Below are positions 1 through 4,423 of a DNA stretch of 6,080 bases, one piece after another. The position numbers and the translations under genes are program-made. The number at the start of each line of letters is the position of its first letter. The stretch's first letter is position 1. This DNA is from Candidatus Omnitrophota bacterium (GTDB lineage Bacteria > Omnitrophota > Gorgyraeia > Duberdicusellales > 4484-171), in NCBI GenBank assembly GCA_028702365.1, contig JAQVOZ010000090.1, positions 1-6,080 on the forward strand, written 5' to 3'. A model generated the notes under the pieces. The model ran no database searches. It was given only the letters and a program-made list of their open reading frames with translations, and had not been told where the DNA came from.

Positions 1-1
1 C

Positions 2-2017
2 TATTATAAGGGCAGGCGTTTGGGGACAATGAAACGTAAAACGCTACTATTCAACCAAGATGGCGGCCTTAGAGGCCCGACACCTTACGGACAATTTGAT
101 GCGTCAGTAAGCTGGTCAAAATCAAATCAATTAGAAGAAATTTCAGGCTACACGGTGGGCCTAAAAGATGGACATGTGGGTGATTTCAATGATTTTGACT
201 TACGCGGTTTTGATTTTTCAAAATCATTTTCTGATTTAACTTTTCCTGGAAGCACCCTAAGGGGTTTTTTATTTGAGTCCCCGGCGTTTAACCACCTGGT
301 AGACTATTCGGTTATCTACGGCCAGGAAAAAAAATATTTTCAAAGCCCCCTGTTTCCGGGGGTAGTACCGCGAGAGAATACGTATGTAGAGGGATTACGT
401 ATAGGGCTTTTCCCGGAAAAGCAGAATAAAGTGTATTTTAACTATGCTCACGGCTACGGCCAAGACCGGGAAGATTTTTTGAAAGACAAGGTTTTTTCCG
501 TGCAGACAGAGCATAATTTAAAGAATGCTTTGATTACCAGTGAATTTGCTTCTGATGAAGATGCTGTTGCCGCAAGATTGAGTTCGCAGCTGCGCTTACC
601 CAAACTTAACCTGAAAATGAGCCTGCGCGATGTTGATAAAAAATTCGTTAATATTGTTTCTCGGCCGCCCAGCGCAGGGGAAATGGGAAGCTTGTTCGAA
701 GCTAATTGGTTACCCCGCGATTATTTTTCATTATATTCTTCTTTGGATGTATACCGCAACAAGCTTCTTTTTAATCCCTCTAACTATGATGCCTTAAACT
801 ATGATTGGAATAGTTATTTTAATATTACTTTACCCCGCCGCGCAAACATAAATACGAGTATTTATTATTCTAATACTCCGGGCTTATTGTCCCCGCATCG
901 TAATTTAACGGCACAGACTGTTTATAATAAAGTATTTGATTTGGATTTTTTTGGTAAGCATTCTATCTCGAGTTTTTTGGGCTATAATTATCAAAAAAGC
1001 ATTAACCCTTCATCTCAAACCTCTGATTATCAAAGGTATGGCCTTTTATCGGGGGTGCGATTTTCTTTGACGCCAGATGTTTCTTTTTATACAAATTATA
1101 ATTATTCGTGGCTCGATGAACTTTTCACTGATTTACATGATACCCCGTCGGTTAGAGAAACGGGCATAGATTTTTACCGTGCCATTTCACCTAAGGTTTC
1201 TTCAAATATAAGGGTTTATTGGCGCGATGAAGAAAAATCTAATTCGTTACATTCTTTTCTTTCCGGTGAAGATAGCCTCGAGGGTAATATTAATTTAACT
1301 TATAACCCTACTCGTGATAGCCAGCTATTTCTTGATTCTAGAGTGCGTAATGTTTGGGCGGAGAACCAGGATACAGAAAAGTTCATAGAAGCTGATATAC
1401 GCTTAGGCGTGCGCTTGTTGTGGGATAGTTTTTTTCGATGGGCGCCAAGCACAAAAATCGAAGGATATGTTTTTAAGGATTCAAACGGTGATGGTAAAAA
1501 AGGCGAGAAAGAGGAACCCGTTCCAGGAGTAAAGATTATCGCCGGGCCAAAAACAATAGAAACTGACGACAAGGGGAAATCCAGCACGAGTGTACGTGCC
1601 AAAAAAATAACCGCTTCTTTGGATACTTCAACCATTCCCAGAGGATATGTTCCTACTACACCCACGGCAGTTGAGGTGGATACTTCTCGTGGAGGGGAAA
1701 AAGAAATATATTTTGGTGTATCTTCGCAGACAGGTGTTTACGGCATAGTGTTTTACGATGAGAACGGTAATGGCAGCTTTGACAAAGGGGAGAGGTCTTT
1801 AGCTAAAGTTAAATTAAGGTTAGATGGCGAACGCACACTGACCACTAATGCTAACGGAGTTTATTTCTTTGGTGGAATCAACAGCGGTATGCATACGCTT
1901 ACGTTAGACGTCAATTCTTTACCTTTAGAATATATTCCCACTACGCCGATTAAATTAGAAATAAAAGCTTTGGAAGGAATTACTTCCATACACCATTTTC
2001 CTTTACGCAAAAAATAA
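2..2017 (+). CDS. Probable outer-membrane beta-barrel protein with two C-terminal SdrD-B-like domains (5' partial)
   Basis: The frame is open to the left edge (671 codons visible). The first in-window starts (TTG 20, ATG 29) are not followed by a signal peptide, so the true start probably lies upstream. Visible residues 1 to about 480 have no hydrophobic helices. They alternate polar and aromatic residues in many short strands, with frequent Tyr/Phe/Trp and Asn/Asp turns, as expected for an outer-membrane barrel. From about residue 486 come two SdrD-B/prealbumin-like beta-sandwich domains of about 90 residues each. Each opens with a calcium-loop motif: DSNGDG at 493 with downstream Glu residues, and DENGNG at 586 followed by DKGE. 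Each ends near a PTTP motif. The second also has the typical TTNANGVYFFGGINSG segment. Such domains act as rigid, calcium-stabilised stalks in surface proteins. Role inferred: surface-exposed or secretion-related barrel, possibly usher-like; the exact family is not recognised. The stop lies one base from the convergent gene's stop. Confidence 0.7.
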   Translation, partial: YYKGRRLGTMKRKTLLFNQDGGLRGPTPYGQFDASVSWSKSNQLEEISGYTVGLKDGHVGDFNDFDLRGFDFSKSFSDLTFPGSTLRGFLFESPAFNHLVDYSVIYGQEKKYFQSPLFPGVVPRENTYVEGLRIGLFPEKQNKVYFNYAHGYGQDREDFLKDKVFSVQTEHNLKNALITSEFASDEDAVAARLSSQLRLPKLNLKMSLRDVDKKFVNIVSRPPSAGEMGSLFEANWLPRDYFSLYSSLDVYRNKLLFNPSNYDALNYDWNSYFNITLPRRANINTSIYYSNTPGLLSPHRNLTAQTVYNKVFDLDFFGKHSISSFLGYNYQKSINPSSQTSDYQRYGLLSGVRFSLTPDVSFYTNYNYSWLDELFTDLHDTPSVRETGIDFYRAISPKVSSNIRVYWRDEEKSNSLHSFLSGEDSLEGNINLTYNPTRDSQLFLDSRVRNVWAENQDTEKFIEADIRLGVRLLWDSFFRWAPSTKIEGYVFKDSNGDGKKGEKEEPVPGVKIIAGPKTIETDDKGKSSTSVRAKKITASLDTSTIPRGYVPTTPTAVEVDTSRGGEKEIYFGVSSQTGVYGIVFYDENGNGSFDKGERSLAKVKLRLDGERTLTTNANGVYFFGGINSGMHTLTLDVNSLPLEYIPTTPIKLEIKALEGITSIHHFPLRKK

Positions 2018-2018
2018 T

Positions 2019-2261
2019 TTAGCGGGCAATACTTGTCTGGACCACTGCCTGATTTCCATCGCGTTTTTCTACGCTGGTAATAACAGTATTTTTTGAAGGT
2101 TGTTCATTTTGTTCTTTGGCCACGGTTGCTTTATCTTTACTCTCGACAGTTTTTGGTAGTTCCGGGATAATGACTGAAACTCTTACTGTTGCGCTTTCGC
2201 CTGCCAGACAGACTGTTTGCATTAAGGACATCACAATTGTAAGAAAAATTAACTTTTTCAT
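2019..2261 (-). CDS. Small exported protein (80 aa) under c-di-GMP riboswitch control
   Basis: ATG at 2261 was chosen because GGAG (2271-2268) sits six bases upstream; the in-frame TTG at 2273 would put that Shine-Dalgarno inside the gene. Residues 1-20 form a Sec signal peptide: MKK, a hydrophobic core, then CLA before Gly21. Cys18 is not in a convincing lipobox. The mature part is about 60 residues: a strand-like segment ATVRVSVIIPEL, a Lys/Glu/Pro/Gln-rich and probably flexible middle, and a second strand-like end (NTVITSVEK, then QAVVQTSIAR). No known family is recognised. The alternating hydrophobic segment just after the signal peptide recalls the donor strand of pilus subunits, but the protein is too short to be a full subunit. 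Its own leader holds a c-di-GMP-I aptamer and two terminators, so expression is very probably tied to the motile/sessile switch. It converges on the barrel gene with one base between stops; a surface or adhesion role is inferred. Confidence 0.75.
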   Translation of the reverse strand: MKKLIFLTIVMSLMQTVCLAGESATVRVSVIIPELPKTVESKDKATVAKEQNEQPSKNTVITSVEKRDGNQAVVQTSIAR

Positions 2262-2271
2262 ATATTTCTCC

Positions 2272-2304
2272 AAAAAAAAGCCCCAAGCGCAAAAGCTTGG
2301 GGCT
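2272..2304 (-). terminator. Intrinsic terminator abutting the Shine-Dalgarno of the small exported protein gene
   Basis: Read on the minus strand, a perfect 10-bp stem (arms 2304-2295 and 2288-2279, AGCCCCAAGC/GCTTGGGGCT) with a 6-base loop is followed by eight T residues (2279-2272). The GGAG ribosome site begins at the next base (2271). It is the second of two terminators between the riboswitch and the start codon, so it can act only on transcripts entering this gene. On the plus strand there is no T run after the stem, so it should be one-directional. Confidence 0.9.
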
Positions 2305-2311
2305 ATAAAGT

Positions 2312-2340
2312 AAAAAAACCTTGAGGTAAACTCAAGGTTT
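2312..2340 (-). terminator. Intrinsic terminator directly after the riboswitch aptamer
   Basis: On the minus strand, a perfect 10-bp stem (2340-2331 AAACCTTGAG with 2325-2316 CTCAAGGTTT) and a 5-base loop run into a T tract ending at 2312. It begins 13 bases after the aptamer's last helix, the usual place for an expression platform. A weak alternative pairing exists: AAACU (2345-2341) with AGUUU (2332-2328) would break the top of this stem and could serve as an antiterminator. In the plus direction the stem is followed by AGTTTT, so it may also stop transcripts of the barrel gene weakly. Confidence 0.9.
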
Positions 2341-2349
2341 AGTTTTCCC

Positions 2350-2430
2350 CTTTGGCAGCCAGGCTCCCCCGACTTAGCGTCTGGGCCCTATAGCTTTGCG
2401 TCCTCCGATTACTCGGAGTTTGCCTTTATC
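2350..2430 (-). promoter_or_regulatory. Cyclic di-GMP-I (GEMM-I) riboswitch aptamer
   Basis: The minus strand carries the GEMM-I hallmarks in order: GGCAAAC (2424-2418); a 6-bp stem CTCCGA/TCGGAG capped by the GNRA-type tetraloop GTAA (2418-2403); the conserved GACGCAAAGC (2402-2393); a second long hairpin (2388-2362) with a GCTAA loop; and a closing segment AGCCTGGCTGCC (2365-2354) matching the consensus AGCC-GGTTGCC end. GGCA (2424-2421) pairs with TGCC (2357-2354) as the closing helix. The family binds the second messenger c-di-GMP and usually controls adhesion, pilus, motility or envelope genes. Here it precedes two terminators and then the small exported protein gene. The sequence does not show whether ligand turns expression on or off. 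Confidence 0.92.
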
Positions 2431-2474
2431 AGTGGTTAAATTGTCAAATTACATTCTTCAGCTAAGAAGTAACA

Positions 2475-2504
2475 TATTTAGCCATAAAAAACAAGCCATA
2501 TCAA
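2475..2504 (-). promoter_or_regulatory. Possible promoter for the riboswitch transcript
   Basis: On the minus strand TTGATA (2504-2499) and TAAATA (2480-2475) are separated by 18 bases and lie about 50 bases before the aptamer. The -35 is good but the -10 is a poor match, so this is a tentative choice. The nearby perfect TTGACA at 2447-2442 would place its -10 inside the aptamer and cannot drive it. Confidence 0.3.
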
Positions 2505-2524
2505 ATTCCTTAATATTTTTTAAA

Positions 2525-2557
2525 AATTCCGGGGACACGCACTTAATTATTTGAAAA
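2525..2557 (+). repeat. Dispersed intergenic repeat, copy A
   Basis: AATTCCGGGGACAC then GCACTTAATTATTTGAAAA. It aligns along its length with 3410-3443 and with 5956-5984 in the same orientation; the shared core is close to CACAATACTTAATTATTT. Copy A is the only one not directly behind a stop codon. It has no open frame and no strong palindrome. Together the three copies look like a small interspersed repeat family of unknown role. Confidence 0.7.
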
Positions 2558-2581
2558 CCTATCAACCTAATAACCTACTAA
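2558..2581 (+). repeat. Three tandem 8-base repeats (CCTANNAA)
   Basis: CCTATCAA, CCTAATAA and CCTACTAA follow one another exactly, directly after dispersed repeat copy A and ending 9 bases before the -35 box of the next promoter. The position suggests either an upstream binding site or a simple-sequence tail of the repeat; neither can be proved from sequence alone. Confidence 0.55.
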
Positions 2582-2590
2582 CTAAACCCA

Positions 2591-2619
2591 TTGACCCCTG
2601 CATTTTCCCGCAGTAAAAT
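2591..2619 (+). promoter_or_regulatory. Sigma70-type promoter upstream of the Bax-inhibitor-like gene
   Basis: TTGACC (2591-2596), a 17-base spacer and TAAAAT (2614-2619). The same -35, spacer length and -10 recur at 5495-5523, with 13 of 17 spacer bases identical. Start of transcription is predicted near 2626, which leaves a leader of about 110 bases before the ATG at 2735. An inverted repeat covers the -10 and the expected start site. Confidence 0.65.
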
Positions 2620-2637
2620 AGTCATAATTTTACGGCG
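2609..2637. promoter_or_regulatory. Palindrome over the -10 region, candidate operator
   Basis: CGCAGTAAAAT (2609-2619) and ATTTTACGGCG (2627-2637) are inverted copies with one mismatch (10 of 11 positions pair) and a 7-base gap. The left arm contains the -10 box and the right arm covers the predicted start of transcription, a typical place for repressor binding. It would be only partly present in the RNA, so a DNA-level role is favoured. The factor is unknown. Confidence 0.4.
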
Positions 2638-2700
2638 TGAGGATTAATGCAGTTTTGATTTGGCATCAAAGCGTTGGCAACCCAACGCTTTCTTATTTTT
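2626..2700 (+). ncRNA. Possible short leader or small RNA ending at a terminator
   Basis: The promoter at 2591-2619 should start RNA near 2626, and a perfect terminator ends at 2700, predicting an RNA of about 75 bases that stops before the Bax-inhibitor-like gene. A second hairpin, TTTGAT (2654-2659) with ATCAAA (2665-2670), overlaps the first bases of the terminator stem and could compete with it. That is compatible with attenuation. No known riboswitch class is recognised, and the only start codon with a decent GAGG (ATG 2647) opens a 3-codon frame. Confidence 0.35.
2668..2700 (+). terminator. Intrinsic terminator or attenuator before the Bax-inhibitor-like gene
   Basis: A perfect 10-bp stem AAAGCGTTGG (2668-2677) / CCAACGCTTT (2682-2691) with a 4-base loop is followed by CTTATTTTT. 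The T run is present only on the plus strand. No plus-strand gene ends nearby, so it terminates either a small RNA or the leader of the gene starting at 2735. Confidence 0.8.
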
Positions 2701-2734
2701 AATATGAAAGTTTGACCTTAAAGAAGGTGCATAC

Positions 2735-3400
2735 ATGCTAAAATCAGATATTTTTAACCGTAGTTCTACGGATGGGGCAATTGTGAGCAGCGAAACTTAT
2801 AATCTAATTATTGGCCTTGTGCTTTGCTGGGGATTTTTAATTAATTGGTTAATCGTTCGCCACATTGATACTGCCTGGTTGTTGAAAATTAATCCGTGGA
2901 TATTTTTTATTAGTTATTTCGCTTCGTGTTTTTTCGGTATTTATCTTTTTAATAAATCAAAAGAACCGGCAATCAGTTTTCTGGGGTATAACTTTGTTGT
3001 TGTTCCGTTTGGATTGATAGTCAATATAGTTGTTAGCCGATATCAGCCAAATTTAGTGTTGCAGGCAATACAAATAACTGCCGTAGTCACTATTATTATG
3101 ATGATGCTTGGCGTAGTGTTTCCTAAATTTTTTCAATCAATTCGTTTTATGTTATTTATCGCTTTATTAATAGTAATTCTTATTGAGCTTTTCCAAATTT
3201 TTGTTTTACGCATCCACAGTGAGTGGATTGATTGGGCGGTTGCGTTTATTTTCTGCGGTTATATTGGATATGATTGGGGAAGAGCCAACAATATTCCTAA
3301 AACTGTTGATAATGCAATAGATAGCGCAGCGGCAATTTACATGGATATAATCAATTTATTCCTTAGAATTTTAAGAATTCTCGGGCGAAGAAGACGATAG
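2735..3400 (+). CDS. Bax inhibitor-1 / TMBIM (YccA/YetJ-like) integral membrane protein
   Basis: 221 residues, typical of the bacterial family (about 210-240). Seven hydrophobic segments are visible, roughly at 22-42, 53-70, 80-101, 107-127, 134-157, 163-179 and a short re-entrant one at 198-214. The C-terminal signature is clear: GYDWGRANN, then AAAIYMDIINLFLRILRIL and a basic GRRRR tail. Asp180 and Asp204 are 24 residues apart, the spacing of the di-aspartate pH sensor in Bacillus YetJ (171 and 195). Family members are inner-membrane proteins; YetJ is a pH-sensitive calcium leak channel and YccA modulates the FtsH protease, so ion leak or quality control is inferred. The start is supported by GAAGG (2723-2727) seven bases before ATG. 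The gene has its own promoter and a terminator in its leader, and a dispersed repeat copy begins 9 bases after its stop. Confidence 0.78.
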   Translation: MLKSDIFNRSSTDGAIVSSETYNLIIGLVLCWGFLINWLIVRHIDTAWLLKINPWIFFISYFASCFFGIYLFNKSKEPAISFLGYNFVVVPFGLIVNIVVSRYQPNLVLQAIQITAVVTIIMMMLGVVFPKFFQSIRFMLFIALLIVILIELFQIFVLRIHSEWIDWAVAFIFCGYIGYDWGRANNIPKTVDNAIDSAAAIYMDIINLFLRILRILGRRRR

Positions 3401-3409
3401 AGAGGTAAT

Positions 3410-3443
3410 AATTCCCGGGACACAATACTTAATCATTTGAAAA
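3410..3443 (+). repeat. Dispersed intergenic repeat, copy B
   Basis: AATTCCCGGGACAC then AATACTTAATCATTTGAAAA, nearly identical to copy A at 2525 (one extra base and a few substitutions). It begins 9 bases after the stop of the Bax-inhibitor-like gene and fills nearly half of the gap to the next start. Confidence 0.7.
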
Positions 3444-3478
3444 TATTCTAATTTTTCACTTTTAAACGAATTATTCTT

Positions 3479-4225
3479 ATGGATCTTAAGCTCATACCAT
3501 ATTTAATTATTGGTGCAACAATAGTTATCGGTGTTCTTTTGGTGCGTCTTCAGTATAACCGCGACAGGAATAATTTTTTGATTTTAGCCAAGAAAATCGG
3601 CGGCCAATTATTAGATGCTGATGTGACACCGAGTGATAGTTTATTTATCACACAACCAAAACTTACCGTTAACGCCAGGTATAAAGGATATTTTTTTAAT
3701 ATAAGCTTAGTTGATAAAGGCAAACACCGTGGCCACGGCTATCATATCGGAGCTACCGCCGATAAGAAATTATCTTCAATGCGCATAAATCGCAAGTATA
3801 TTGGCGGTGATGGCGTTGATTATTATGCCTTGAAAGAAGGGGTGTTACCTTTCAAGGAAGTTGATCTAAACGGCCGAAAGATACTTATAAAAACAACAAA
3901 TACTAATATGCTCAACGATATTATAGAACGCAAAGATATCATATCTGCCATAGGGCTTATAACTACATATTGTATAGGTGTTTTTGTCGGCGAAAATAAG
4001 ATTTCTCTCGTCAAGCAAGGTATTAAGCGGCTTATGCCAGAGCAAATTATAGCAATTATGGATGCGATGGTTTTATTAGCTAATTTTGTAGGAGAATATC
4101 CCGTAACAACATCTTCCGAAAAAGACCCAATACTTCATCCTAAAATGGTTAACCCGTTTAAAATTATAATAATAGTTATTATTCTATTCGCCATATTCTT
4201 TTATGTTATGTTGCTGAATAAATGA
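3479..4225 (+). CDS. Unrecognised protein with a membrane helix at each end
   Basis: 248 residues. Residues 5-24 (LIPYLIIGATIVIGVLLV) and about 228-246 (a run of Ile/Phe/Val) are hydrophobic helices. The 200 residues between them form a soluble, beta-rich-looking domain. Arg and Lys just after the first helix suggest this domain faces the cytoplasm with both ends crossing the inner membrane. The segment from AKKIGGQLLDAD to ARYKGYFFNISLVDKG resembles a pattern seen in uncharacterised membrane proteins, but no named family or catalytic motif is recognised. ATG 3479 is the first possible ATG in the frame (stop at 3449-3451); no Shine-Dalgarno is visible, so translation may be weak or leaderless. 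It is 78 bases from the Bax-inhibitor-like gene, with repeat copy B between, and could be cotranscribed with it. Confidence 0.7.
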   Translation: MDLKLIPYLIIGATIVIGVLLVRLQYNRDRNNFLILAKKIGGQLLDADVTPSDSLFITQPKLTVNARYKGYFFNISLVDKGKHRGHGYHIGATADKKLSSMRINRKYIGGDGVDYYALKEGVLPFKEVDLNGRKILIKTTNTNMLNDIIERKDIISAIGLITTYCIGVFVGENKISLVKQGIKRLMPEQIIAIMDAMVLLANFVGEYPVTTSSEKDPILHPKMVNPFKIIIIVIILFAIFFYVMLLNK

Positions 4226-4423
4226 GAATAGGGAATAATGGAGCGGGTGCTGTTCGTCACATTAATATTTTACAAAGGCGGAAAAACTGAAAGGTAGGAT
4301 GATTGTGCCCGGCAGCAAAGCAGCCAGGGTCAGGCCCCGCCTTGGGCGAAAAAAGTCAAATTATTCCAGCTCAAAATACTTGCCGGTTAGATAAAAATAT
4401 GGAGAATGTAACTAGGTATTGTT
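4226..4423. other. Spacer with GC-rich inverted repeats, candidate structured leader
   Basis: No gene is seen in these 198 bases. AAGGCGG (4275-4281) pairs perfectly with CCGCCTT (4337-4343). Inside, GCCCGGC (4307-4313) pairs with GCC-A-GGGT (4323-4330, one bulged A) around a 9-base loop. The GC content here is well above the flanks. No known riboswitch or RNA family fits. It could be the leader of the methionine sulfoxide reductase gene, a decayed repeat, or an unrecognised RNA. No terminator T run follows the upstream stop, and only weak promoter-like sequence (TTCCAG 4364, TAGATA 4388) is present. Confidence 0.3.

Noticed and set aside
20..31. TTG 20 or ATG 29 as the true start of the barrel gene
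   Set aside because: The frame stays open to the window edge and neither start is followed by the signal peptide an outer-membrane protein needs. GGGG before ATG 29 is most likely chance.
1300..1665. Open frame of 121 codons on the minus strand within the barrel gene
   Set aside because: It is antisense to the SdrD-B region, has low-complexity Ser/Pro composition and no ribosome site; a reading-frame shadow.
2262..2273. TTG at 2273 as start of the minus-strand small gene
   Set aside because: It would place the GGAG ribosome site inside the coding region and lengthen the signal peptide N-terminus without support; ATG 2261 has ideal spacing.
2116..2313. Open frame of 65 codons on the plus strand
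   Set aside because: It is antisense to the small exported protein gene and runs through the terminator hairpin; no ribosome site or recognisable protein.
2442..2447. Perfect TTGACA on the minus strand as the riboswitch promoter
   Set aside because: With a 17-base spacer the -10 would fall inside the aptamer, so its transcript would lack the conserved core. No -10-like hexamer is there.
2647..2658. Leader peptide ATG 2647 with GAGG upstream
   Set aside because: The frame is only three codons (MQF) and lacks a run of regulatory codons; too short for a credible attenuation peptide.
4300..4348. Signal recognition particle RNA-like words (GCAGCCA, GGTCAGG, GTGCCCGG)
   Set aside because: In SRP RNA, GGTCAGG precedes GGAA and AGCAGCC; here the order is reversed and the GGAA apical loop is missing. 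The similarity appears to be chance or a decayed element.
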